Shown piece by piece: positions 1-5,855 of a stretch of 6,918 bases of DNA; the stretch's first letter is position 1, and every line of letters starts with the position of its first letter. The stretch is from Longimicrobiales bacterium (GTDB taxonomy: Bacteria > Gemmatimonadota > Gemmatimonadetes > Longimicrobiales > Gaopeijiaceae), in contig JAKMDG010000238.1 in assembly GCA_022428035.1 (NCBI GenBank), positions 1 to 6,918 of the forward strand, read 5' to 3'. The notes under the pieces were generated by a model, which did not search any database, was not told the DNA's origin, and saw only the letters and a program-made list of their open reading frames with translations. The translations under genes were made by a program, and so were the position numbers.

Positions 1-2
1 CC

Positions 3-479
3 GGGATCCCCTATCGGCTGCAGATTGACGATCCCTCTCTGGGGATCTCCGTCTCCGCGGCTGCGACGCTGCGGGTTCTTCACAGAGATGAGGCCAAGGC
101 GCGGGACGTGTTGGACATCAACGACCAGCACGCACCGCGTCTCTCGAGGCCGCGCAGCGCCAACCATCCTGCGCCTCGGCGAACCGCTCGACCGCCGAGT
201 GCTGACCCAGGCGCAGCGATTGTGGCAGAGTACGCTCCCGTCAGGCTGGAACCTGGTGGTCGCGCCTCGAGTCTGCCCTTCCGTGCGCGGGCACTGTCGG
301 TTCTGGCGGGCATGGGCATCGCCGGCCTCGGAAGAGCGGTGTTTGCGCAGTGGTCGATACCTGCCCTCGAAACGAGCGCTGCAGCGGTGGCGGTGGTTCT
401 GATCCTCGTGGGTATCGTCGGATGGGCACCCCGCGCTCTGCGGGACCTTCTGCGAGCGCTCTCCGGGAGCGCTCCCTGA
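3..479 (+). CDS. C-terminal part of a probable DUF2007-domain membrane protein (5' end outside window)
   Basis: The frame is open from the left edge to the TGA at 477-479, giving 158 visible residues, so the true start lies upstream. The GTG at 108 is an internal Val codon. The first 40 or so residues (GIPYRLQIDD, then LRVLHRDEAKARDVLD) resemble the end of a DUF2007 'putative signal-transducing' domain, where a 'GIPxx' turn is followed by a strand and an 'EDAxxARxxL' helix. A linker of about 50 residues rich in Pro, Arg and Ala follows. Two hydrophobic stretches come next, at about visible residues 98-115 (SVLAGMGIAGLGRAVFAQW) and 124-142 (TSAAAVAVVLILVGIVGWA), and then a short Arg-containing amphipathic tail. 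I infer a soluble domain tethered to the membrane by its C-terminus. DUF2007 has no settled biochemical function. The domain assignment rests on a partial motif and is moderate at best; the reading frame itself is well supported. Confidence 0.55.
   Translation, partial: GIPYRLQIDDPSLGISVSAAATLRVLHRDEAKARDVLDINDQHAPRLSRPRSANHPAPRRTARPPSADPGAAIVAEYAPVRLEPGGRASSLPFRARALSVLAGMGIAGLGRAVFAQWSIPALETSAAAVAVVLILVGIVGWAPRALRDLLRALSGSAP
454..474. repeat. Perfect 8-bp inverted repeat (hairpin) at the end of the truncated gene
   Basis: GAGCGCTC at 454-461 and again at 467-474 are separated by the 5-nt loop TCCGG. Each arm is itself palindromic, so the sequence is at once a direct and an inverted repeat. 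It covers the last codons of the first gene, ending 2 nt before its TGA. No T-run follows, so a classical intrinsic terminator is not supported; it could still stabilise the 3' end of the transcript or act as a weak or Rho-assisted terminator before the dehydrogenase gene. Confidence 0.5.
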
Positions 480-558
480 GCGCGACTCTTGCTCCGACCC
501 AGCTGCGGCTCATTCTTCTACAGCCTCGCCTCCAACTGCCGACCCCGGTACGAGTGCC

Positions 559-1812
559 ATGAAGGCCGTCACATTCAACGTCACGATTCCCAGCTACGTC
601 ATCGGTAAGAGCCTGGGCCGGGTCACTGAAGCTGCCCTGTTCGGCGGCCTCAGCGGCGTGCGCTTCGGAGAGATTCCGGAGCCTCAGCTTCCCGGTGATC
701 ATTGGGTTAAGCTCGACATTCTGCTGGCCGGAATTTGTGGATCCGACATCGGCAACCTGACACTCAAGTCCAGTCCGGCGATGGAGCCGTTCGGTTCCTT
801 CCCTGCCGTGCTGGGACACGAGGTGCTGGCCCGGGTTGTCGAGGTTGGCCCAGGGGTTACACGGGTCGAGCCAGGGCAGCGAGTGGCGGTTGATCCAGGT
901 GTTTCATGCGTTGTCCGGGGCTTTTCCGGAGCGGAACAGTGTCCGTCCTGCCTGGGCGGGCTGCCTTCCACCTGTACTCGAGCCGGCGACGAGGGAGAGA
1001 CGCTGATCGCTGGATCACCGATACAGCGCGGCATGACGATCGGGTATCACGGGAGTCTGCCGGGTGGATGGGGTGAGCGTATGATCGCACACGAATCCCA
1101 ACTCTTTCCGGTCGATGATGCCATGACCGACAGGACGGCCTCCTTGCTGGAGCCGTTGGCGGTCGGCATGCACGCGGCGCTTCGGTCTCGACCGTTCGGA
1201 GACGGCCCGGCCCTCGTTCTCGGCAGCGGGCCGATCGCCCTCGGGGTCATCTGGGCCCTTCGGGCATCAGGATTTGAGGGAGAACTGATCGCGCAGGTCC
1301 GCCGCAAGCACGAGGCAGACATGGCGCGCGCCTTCGGTGCCTCCTCGGTGATCTCGCCAGGTGATGACGCCCGAGATGCGATGATCGCGACGGGGGCGAA
1401 TGCGTACATGCCGATCGTCGGGGACGAAGTATACGCGGGCGGAGGCTTCCCGCTGATTTTCGACTGCGTGGGTAGCGAGCAAACCATCAAACAGTCGCTT
1501 CGATACGCCACCGTACGGGGACGGATTGTCCTTCTCGGATGCGCAGCCGAGATCCCGAAGCTGGATTTGACGTTCGTGTGGGCGAACGAGCTTCAGATCC
1601 AGGGGTTCCAGTGCTACGGCGACGAATCGTGGCGAGGCAAAACAGAACATACGTTCCAGATTACACACGACATGCTGCTGGAAACGGGTACACCTGTCGA
1701 CCAGATGGTCACGCATGTGTACCCTCTGGAGCAGTACCGTGATGCGCTCTCTACAGCTGCGAATCGAAGGAAGACGGGGTCGGTGAAAGTTCTGCTGGAC
1801 CCCAACGGCTGA
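559..1812 (+). CDS. Zinc-dependent medium-chain alcohol dehydrogenase (MDR family)
   Basis: This 417-residue protein should oxidise an alcohol or polyol to the carbonyl using NAD(P)+ in the cytoplasm. Catalytic-zinc residues are visible: Cys60 in GICGSD, His87-Glu88 in GHE, and Glu198 in LLEPLAV, the pattern of the threonine/sorbitol dehydrogenase branch. A structural-zinc loop is present as Cys117, Cys128, Cys131 and Cys139, but the first gap is 10 residues instead of the usual 2. The Rossmann nucleotide-binding motif is GSGPIALG (222-229), with FDCVG at 301-305. Length exceeds the common 340-380 residues, partly because about 20 extra residues lie between the first strand (MKAVTFNV) and the EIPEPQL strand. 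The ATG at 559 gives the typical MKAV start; no good ribosome-binding site is visible before it. It is followed after 49 nt by an FAD amino acid dehydrogenase, suggesting one operon. Family confidence is high; the substrate is unknown. Confidence 0.93.
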   Translation: MKAVTFNVTIPSYVIGKSLGRVTEAALFGGLSGVRFGEIPEPQLPGDHWVKLDILLAGICGSDIGNLTLKSSPAMEPFGSFPAVLGHEVLARVVEVGPGVTRVEPGQRVAVDPGVSCVVRGFSGAEQCPSCLGGLPSTCTRAGDEGETLIAGSPIQRGMTIGYHGSLPGGWGERMIAHESQLFPVDDAMTDRTASLLEPLAVGMHAALRSRPFGDGPALVLGSGPIALGVIWALRASGFEGELIAQVRRKHEADMARAFGASSVISPGDDARDAMIATGANAYMPIVGDEVYAGGGFPLIFDCVGSEQTIKQSLRYATVRGRIVLLGCAAEIPKLDLTFVWANELQIQGFQCYGDESWRGKTEHTFQITHDMLLETGTPVDQMVTHVYPLEQYRDALSTAANRRKTGSVKVLLDPNG

Positions 1813-1829
1813 ACGCTGGAAGCATGCGC

Positions 1830-1865
1830 ATGACAGGCACGCCCGGGCCTGCGGTCTTCCCATGA
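1830..1865 (+). other. Possible 11-codon mini-cistron coupled to the downstream flavoprotein start
   Basis: The gap between the alcohol dehydrogenase stop and the flavoprotein ATG holds a short ORF, ATG 1830 to TGA 1863-1865, encoding MTGTPGPAVFP. It has a plausible ribosome-binding site, GGAAG at 1818-1822, 7 nt before its ATG, and its stop overlaps the next gene's start as ATGA (1862-1865). The flavoprotein ATG has no obvious Shine-Dalgarno of its own (GGTCTTCCC precedes it), so the mini-ORF could bring ribosomes in by re-initiation. A weak stem, CAGGC 1834-1838 with GCCTG 1847-1851, lies inside it. This is inference from spacing only; a short chance ORF is quite possible. Confidence 0.2.
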
Positions 1866-3118
1866 CGGATCGGCCTCACGTCATCGTGGTCGGCGGTGGC
1901 ATTATCGGCGTCAGCTCAGCCTATGAACTCACGCGGTCCGGTGCGGACGTAACACTGCTCGAGCGAAGCGAAGTCGGTGCGGGAGCGTCAAGCGGAAATG
2001 CCGGGACCATCGCTGTGGGACACCCGCCCTTGAATCGGCCGGGCCGTATTGTTCAGGCGATTCGTCAAATGACCGACGCTACGAGTCCCCTCTACGTGAA
2101 GCCAAGGGTGGATCCAGCCCTCTGGAGATGGCTGCTCGGCTTCGCACGCTACTGCACTGACGCACACGTACTGCACTGCATGAGGGTCATGGCGCCGCTG
2201 GGCCGTGATGCCCTTGCCGCGTTCGATCGCGTGCTGACGGAAGAGCGGATCGAGTGTGAGTATACGCCGGGAGGCTATCTCGAGGTCTGCTCGACCGAGT
2301 CGGGCTTCGAGGGTGCGCAGCATGAGGCCGCGATCATCACCGAGCATGGCTATGAACCGGAAGTAATCGACGGGGATGAAGTACGACGGCGCGAACCAGC
2401 AATGGGCAAACAGATGATCGGGGCTGTGCACTACCACGAGTCGGCCACCCTCATTCCATCCCTCTTCCTCCGCCAGCTGACCGCATCTGCCATGCGGCAC
2501 GGAGCGCGGATCAGGAACGGAGTAGAAGTCCGCTCAGTCACGTCCCAGAGCGATCGTGTGACCGGTGTCCAGCTGGCATCCGGGGAACGAGTCACAGGAG
2601 ACGCGGTGGTTCTCGCCACAGGACCCTACAGCCGACACCTGGCGAAGCGATTTGGCCTCCGTGTGCCCGTACAGCCTGGGAAGGGGTATCACCGCGACGT
2701 GGATATCGGCCCCAACGGCGCGCCACGGATGCGCATCGCCTGTGTCCTTGCAGAGCACTCTGTCTTCTGCACGCCTATGGATACGGCCGTGCGCTTCGCC
2801 GGTACGATGGAGTTCTCGGGAGAGAATCACGTCATGCGGCCCGAGCGTCTGCGACAGCTGACTACAGCCGCGCAGGCTGCCTTTCCGGACATGGGCAGCG
2901 CCCGTCCGCGTTCTGAGTGGTGCGGCCTGCGGCCCATGTCGATGGATGGTCTCCCGATTGTCGGTCCTGTCCCTGGCGTCGAAGGGCTCGTGGTCGCAAC
3001 CGGTCACGGAATGCTTGGACTCACGCTGGGTCCCGTTAGCGGGGAGATCGTCTCGAAGCAGATTCTGGACAGAGAGGACCCCCGAGCCGAGGGTCTGCTC
3101 CCGGCTCGCTTCGCCTGA
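1862..3118 (+). CDS. FAD-dependent D-amino acid dehydrogenase-like oxidoreductase (DAO/DadA family)
   Basis: This 418-residue flavoprotein belongs to the DAO superfamily, whose members oxidise D-amino acids, hydroxyproline isomers or N-methyl amino acids to imino acids and pass electrons to the respiratory chain or to oxygen. The N-terminal FAD-binding fold is clear: VIVVGGGIIG (GxGxxG at 11-16) with Glu34 at the end of strand 2 to hold the ribose. SGNAGTI (44-50) is typical of DadA-type dehydrogenases. A second FAD-contact strand, VVLATGPYS, spans about 249-257. C-terminal signatures are WCGLRPMSMDGLPIVGP (353-369) and ATGHGMLGLTLGP (379-391). Length fits the family (about 410-430). No signal peptide or membrane helix is evident apart from the FAD-binding hydrophobic strand. 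It lies 49 nt after the alcohol dehydrogenase and probably shares its transcript. I do not name it dadA: dehydrogenase versus oxidase activity and substrate (D-amino acid, D-hydroxyproline, other amine) cannot be told from sequence. Confidence 0.92.
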   Translation: MTDRPHVIVVGGGIIGVSSAYELTRSGADVTLLERSEVGAGASSGNAGTIAVGHPPLNRPGRIVQAIRQMTDATSPLYVKPRVDPALWRWLLGFARYCTDAHVLHCMRVMAPLGRDALAAFDRVLTEERIECEYTPGGYLEVCSTESGFEGAQHEAAIITEHGYEPEVIDGDEVRRREPAMGKQMIGAVHYHESATLIPSLFLRQLTASAMRHGARIRNGVEVRSVTSQSDRVTGVQLASGERVTGDAVVLATGPYSRHLAKRFGLRVPVQPGKGYHRDVDIGPNGAPRMRIACVLAEHSVFCTPMDTAVRFAGTMEFSGENHVMRPERLRQLTTAAQAAFPDMGSARPRSEWCGLRPMSMDGLPIVGPVPGVEGLVVATGHGMLGLTLGPVSGEIVSKQILDREDPRAEGLLPARFA

Positions 3119-3120
3119 CG

Positions 3121-3147
3121 CGCTAGCGGACCATCAGAGGTCCAGCG
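3121..3147. terminator. Candidate bidirectional terminator hairpin between convergent genes
   Basis: The stops of the + strand flavoprotein gene (3118) and the - strand alkyltransferase gene (3134) are only 15 nt apart. Across this gap GGACC (3128-3132) pairs with GGTCC (3139-3143) around the loop ATCAGA, and CGCT (3121-3124) pairs with AGCG (3144-3147), leaving a 3-nt bulge (AGC). CGCTAGCG at 3121-3128 is also a self-palindrome. The position is right for a shared terminator and the symmetry would serve both strands, but no T-tract follows on either side, so strength is doubtful. Confidence 0.35.
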
Positions 3148-3685
3148 GAATGACCTCGGGGTGTACCTTGCTGTTGGGTGACGATCCGTCCACGTCGATG
3201 CCCTCGAGCTTGAGCAGAGCGACTTTCGCCGAAAGCCCCCCGGAGAAACCGGTCAGTCGTCCGTCCGACGCGATCACTCGATGGCACGGGACGACGATCG
3301 GAATCGGGTTAGCGCCGACGGCCTGACCTACCGCCCTCGCCTGATCCGGCTTTCCGATTTCCCGGGCGATCTGACCGTACGAGGTCACCTGCCCATGCGG
3401 TACGTTGACCAGATGATCATATACGTCGCGCTGGAAGTTCGACGTGACACCCGAAAGGTCAAGCGGCAGGTCGAATGACGTACGCTCCTTGGCGAAGTAG
3501 GCCTCAAGCTGGCCGATCGCCTCGCGAAGCTCGGGCGGCCACGCCTCGGGAGGATCAGTATGACGCTCCCGTGGAAGCGGTCCAAACTCGATACGACGCA
3601 CACCGTGCGGCGACGTCCACACGGTCACAGCCCCTGCCCGCGTACCGGGGAGATGTGCTGAATGAACCTCGACCGGCAGGGTCAG
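3134..3685 (-). CDS. ogt: Methylated-DNA--protein-cysteine S-methyltransferase (O6-alkylguanine repair)
   Basis: This suicide DNA-repair protein transfers the alkyl group from O6-alkylguanine to its own cysteine. The active-site motif IPIVVPCHRVI is clear, with the acceptor Cys in PCHR, preceded by the RAVGQAVGANP helix that carries the arginine finger and the FQRDVYDHLVNVPHGQVTSYGQIA DNA-binding segment. The first standard start in frame is GTG at 3628 (164 residues), but it would cut off the first strand of the N-terminal ribonuclease-like fold. The frame stays open upstream and reads LTLPVEVHSAHLPGTRAGA into VTVWTSPHGVRRIEFG, which matches the family's N-terminus. No ATG, GTG or TTG occurs in that stretch; a CTG at 3685-3683 overlaps the sufU stop as CTGA and sits 8 nt after GGAGGA (3699-3694). 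I therefore take CTG as the probable start (183 residues). It is the last gene of the suf operon as seen here. Identity is very secure; the start is an inference. Confidence 0.93.
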   Translation of the reverse strand: MTLPVEVHSAHLPGTRAGAVTVWTSPHGVRRIEFGPLPRERHTDPPEAWPPELREAIGQLEAYFAKERTSFDLPLDLSGVTSNFQRDVYDHLVNVPHGQVTSYGQIAREIGKPDQARAVGQAVGANPIPIVVPCHRVIASDGRLTGFSGGLSAKVALLKLEGIDVDGSSPNSKVHPEVIPLDL

Positions 3686-4152
3686 TTCAGATCTCCTCCG
3701 ACGCCGCCAACCTCACCGACTTCCTTCTTCAGCGCCTCCTGCAGCGCGTCGAAGCCAAGCAGCGCGCACTTGATCCGTACAGGGAACTTGGAGACACCTT
3801 CGAGCGCACGGAGGTCGCCCAAGGTCTTGTCCTTCGCAGCGGTCTCATCGCCATGCATCATCTCGGTAAACCGCTTCGCCAGCGCGTCGGCCTCCACGAG
3901 ATTGGCACCCTGCAGGCGCGTGGTCATCATGCTCACGGCGGCCTGCGAGATCGAGCAACCGGAGCCTACGAACTTCGCTTCCGCGATGTGATCTCCCTCA
4001 ATCCGCAACTGCAAACGGATCTCGTCACCACAGACGGGATTCGCCATGTGAATCTCCACCGTCTTCTCGTCGAGCTCTGCCTTGTTACGCGGATTACGGT
4101 AGTGCTCGAGAATGAGTTGCTGGTAGAGCGAGCTGAGTTGAGGAGATTCCAT
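3682..4152 (-). CDS. sufU: SufU-type zinc-binding sulfur-transfer protein
   Basis: SufU accepts persulfide sulfur from the cysteine desulfurase SufS and hands it to the SufBCD scaffold. Zinc-ligand positions are intact: Cys41 and Asp43 in NPVCGDEIRL, Cys66 in GSGCSIS, and Cys129 in RIKCALL; as I recall, Bacillus subtilis SufU uses Cys41, Asp43, Cys66 and Cys128. The EHYRNPRN motif (16-23) and GVSKFPVRIKC (119-129) are characteristic, and the stretch between Cys66 and GVSKFP has SufU rather than IscU length. The frame opens further to a GTG at 4209, but the ATG at 4152 puts the metal ligands at the canonical numbers and gives the usual short N-terminus, so I choose it (156 residues). Its ribosome-binding site is weak (AGG, 5 nt before ATG). 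The C-terminus ends in a Gly/Val-rich tail (EVGGVGGDLN) whose codons contain the ogt ribosome-binding site. It lies 108 nt after sufS and overlaps ogt if the CTG start is right. Confidence 0.95.
   Translation of the reverse strand: MESPQLSSLYQQLILEHYRNPRNKAELDEKTVEIHMANPVCGDEIRLQLRIEGDHIAEAKFVGSGCSISQAAVSMMTTRLQGANLVEADALAKRFTEMMHGDETAAKDKTLGDLRALEGVSKFPVRIKCALLGFDALQEALKKEVGEVGGVGGDLN
3694..3699 (-). promoter_or_regulatory. Strong Shine-Dalgarno inside the end of sufU, deciding the ogt start
   Basis: GGAGGA on the - strand lies within the final Gly codons of sufU. It is 8 nt upstream of the CTG at 3685 and about 65 nt upstream of the first GTG at 3628, too far to serve the latter. Its ideal spacing is the main argument for a CTG start coupled to sufU termination. 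It is also simply two Gly codons, so chance is possible. Confidence 0.5.
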
Positions 4153-4243
4153 CACTGCCTGCGCGGTTTTGCGGGCCGATAATGTACGCTGTCCTCGCGC
4201 TATCGGCACGTTCGAGGTCCGTAAGAGAACGGGATGCCGGTGC

Positions 4244-4256
4244 CCGGATGCTCCGG
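4244..4256. repeat. Short hairpin just after the sufS stop
   Basis: CCGGA (4244-4248) and TCCGG (4252-4256) form a 5-bp inverted repeat with a 3-nt loop, 4 nt beyond the sufS stop on the - strand. Further GCCGG and CCCGG copies lie next to it (about 4236-4247), allowing alternative pairings. A loosely T-rich stretch (GTTCTCTT on the - strand) follows about 15 nt later. This could be a partial terminator or RNA-processing site lowering or separating sufU-ogt expression; evidence is structural only. Confidence 0.3.
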
Positions 4257-4260
4257 TCAG

Positions 4261-5496
4261 TCAGCCGAAGATCGTGGTGACCTGGCCGAGTCCGTCGACC
4301 AATCGGTCCACATCCTCTTTCGTGGTATACAGGTAAAAAGACGCCCGGGCCGTGGCGGATACACCGAAGTGCTTCATCACGAGTTGAGCACAGTGATGAC
4401 CCGCCCGGACGGCGACGCCATCCATATCGAGAATCGTCGATATGTCATGCGGGTGAGCATCACCCAGGGTGAACGAAATCACGGCCGAGCGCTCCTCGAG
4501 GGATGACGGGCCGTAGATCCTGATGTCGGGAACCTCGAGGAGGCGACCCATGGCGTAGGCCATGATCTCCTTTTCGTGGGCTTCGATATGCTCGACGCCG
4601 AGGTTCGACAGGTAGTCTACAGCTGCCCCCATACCGATGGCGCCGGCAATGTTGGGCGTCCCGGCTTCGAACTTGTGCGGCACCGACGCCCAACTGCTTT
4701 CGTCTCGATCCACGATGTGGATCATCTCTCCACCCCCCTGGAACGGAGACATCGTTTCGAGCAGTTCCTTCCGACCCCAGAGGACGCCAATTCCGGTCGG
4801 GCCGCACAGCTTATGACCGCTGAACGCGTAGAAATCGCAACCGAGATCCTGCACATCGACTCTGGTGTGCACCGCTCCCTGGGCACCATCCACGAGAACG
4901 ATCGCACCCACGGCGTGAGCCGCCCGGGTGATCTCCTTCACTGGGTTGATCGTCCCGAGGCTGTTCGAGACGTCCGAGATCGCAACCATCTTGGTGCGGT
5001 CCGTGAGTACCGACTCCAGGTCATCCAGAACCAGGCGACCCTCGTCATCAATCTCCAGGTACCGGAGCGTCGCCTTCGTGCGAGCGGCGAGAATCTGCCA
5101 GGGAATGATGTTCGAGTGATGCTCCAGGACGGAGATCAGGATCTCGTCACCCTCGCTCAGGTTGTCGAGACCCCACGCGATCGCCACGAGGTTGATCGCC
5201 TCGGTGGTACCCCGGGTCCAGATGACCTCGGACTCATCGGGGGCGTGGATCCAACCCGCCACCTTGCTTCGGGCTGCCTCGTACGCAACGGTCGCCCGCT
5301 GGGAAAGCTGATGAATACCACGATGCACGTTCGCGTTGTCACGCTTGTAATACGCATCGAGAACGTCGAGAACGGCCCGAGGCTTCTGCGATGTCGCAGC
5401 GTTATCGAGGTAGACCAGTGGCTTCCCGTTCACGTTCTGGTCGAGAGCCGGGAAGTCCCTCCGGACCCGCACTGGATCGTACATGGCGGCGGTCAT
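4261..5496 (-). CDS. sufS: Group II cysteine desulfurase SufS
   Basis: This PLP enzyme releases sulfur from L-cysteine as a protein-bound persulfide, giving alanine, for Fe-S cluster building in the cytoplasm. With the chosen start it has 411 residues, the normal length. Visible signatures: VYLDNAATSQKP near the N-terminus, HHSNIIPWQ, VDGAQGAVH, the PLP lysine Lys229 in SGHKLCGPTG, and the persulfide Cys369 in RAGHHCAQ. The last sits in the short-loop context of type II enzymes, followed by TARASFYLY. His350 in HPHD lies 19 residues before the catalytic Cys, the same spacing as the B. subtilis SufS His342 that swaps onto the SufU zinc; this matches the SufU gene next door. The frame opens to a TTG at 5511, but the ATG at 5496 has GGGGA (5509-5505) at 8 nt spacing and is preferred; ATG 5484 is a weaker alternative. 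Gaps are 40 nt to the Rieske gene and 108 nt to sufU. Confidence 0.96.
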   Translation of the reverse strand: MTAAMYDPVRVRRDFPALDQNVNGKPLVYLDNAATSQKPRAVLDVLDAYYKRDNANVHRGIHQLSQRATVAYEAARSKVAGWIHAPDESEVIWTRGTTEAINLVAIAWGLDNLSEGDEILISVLEHHSNIIPWQILAARTKATLRYLEIDDEGRLVLDDLESVLTDRTKMVAISDVSNSLGTINPVKEITRAAHAVGAIVLVDGAQGAVHTRVDVQDLGCDFYAFSGHKLCGPTGIGVLWGRKELLETMSPFQGGGEMIHIVDRDESSWASVPHKFEAGTPNIAGAIGMGAAVDYLSNLGVEHIEAHEKEIMAYAMGRLLEVPDIRIYGPSSLEERSAVISFTLGDAHPHDISTILDMDGVAVRAGHHCAQLVMKHFGVSATARASFYLYTTKEDVDRLVDGLGQVTTIFG

Positions 5497-5536
5497 CTTC
5501 TGAATCCCCAATCGTCACCGCCGGGCAAGATGACGG

Positions 5537-5848
5537 CTACCCAACGTCGACGAAAATTTCTCCGTCCCGAATCTCGACCGGGAACGATTGAACAGGTCGA
5601 ATTGCAGGGAGCGTCTTTCGAGCCCCAGAACAGGCGTCGAAACGTGCACCATGGTACAGGCACACGACTTCATTGCCCTCGAGTTCTCCGTCCGACAGCG
5701 GGTAATCTTCGTGCGAGCACTGGTCCTTGAGCGCGCAGATCGAACCCTCGACGTTCGCAAGCACGACGGGCACTCCGTCGGCCATGACTCCCTTGAGCAT
5801 GCCGACGGCGCAGTCACCGTCGGCCGCGACTTTCACCCAGTTCGGCAT
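5537..5848 (-). CDS. Small soluble Rieske [2Fe-2S] ferredoxin of the SUF operon
   Basis: This 103-residue single-domain Rieske protein resembles the ferredoxin subunits of non-heme iron (naphthalene-type) dioxygenases. The cluster ligands are complete: Cys44-Ser-His46 and Cys63-Leu-Tyr-His66, that is CxH-x16-CxxH, within QCSHEDYPL and VVCLYHGARFD. Length is normal for a stand-alone Rieske ferredoxin, and there is no membrane anchor or signal peptide, so it is a cytoplasmic electron carrier rather than a cytochrome bc subunit. ATG at 5848 starts 7 nt after the sufD stop; a purine-rich GGGAGG lies in the last sufD codons, about 11 nt upstream. No oxygenase gene is visible, and its place between sufD and sufS points to a role in Fe-S assembly (reductant, or stress-linked client). 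Similar Rieske genes are known in actinobacterial suf operons. The precise role is inference. Confidence 0.93.
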   Translation of the reverse strand: MPNWVKVAADGDCAVGMLKGVMADGVPVVLANVEGSICALKDQCSHEDYPLSDGELEGNEVVCLYHGARFDACSGARKTLPAIRPVQSFPVEIRDGEIFVDVG

Positions 5849-5855
5849 GATGCTC

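Noticed and set aside
1..9. GGATCC at the left end and GATCC at the right end, suggesting cloning-site or vector sequence
   Set aside because: GATC is common across the window, and the left-end codons read GIPYR in the natural frame of the first gene, so this looks like native sequence.
489..521. Possible sigma70-like promoter (TTGCTC, then ATTCTT) before the alcohol dehydrogenase
   Set aside because: The -10 match is poor and the stretch is simply pyrimidine-rich; not strong enough to list as a feature.
241..819. 192-codon - strand frame covering the first gene's end and the start of the alcohol dehydrogenase
   Set aside because: The composition is low-complexity Arg/Gly/Pro, it crosses a strong gene start on the other strand, and it has no domain signal.
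1267..1863. 198-codon - strand frame opposite the alcohol dehydrogenase
   Set aside because: It lies wholly antisense to a well-supported MDR gene; no motif is recognisable.
3475..4182. 235-codon + strand open frame opposite ogt and sufU
   Set aside because: It spans two clear - strand genes and their junction; the translation has no family resemblance and is a codon-bias shadow.
4153..4209. N-terminal extension of sufU to the GTG at 4209
   Set aside because: The extra 19 residues (Arg/Ala-rich) do not resemble SufU, and the ATG at 4152 places Cys41, Asp43 and Cys66 at canonical positions.
5497..5511. TTG start of sufS at 5511
   Set aside because: The ATG five codons later has a well-placed GGGGA ribosome-binding site; the TTG overlaps that site itself.
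4576..5730. 384-codon + strand open frame opposite sufS and the Rieske gene
   Set aside because: It is antisense to two genes with intact catalytic motifs, is rich in Arg/His/Asp in the manner of high-GC shadow frames, and shows no recognisable domain.
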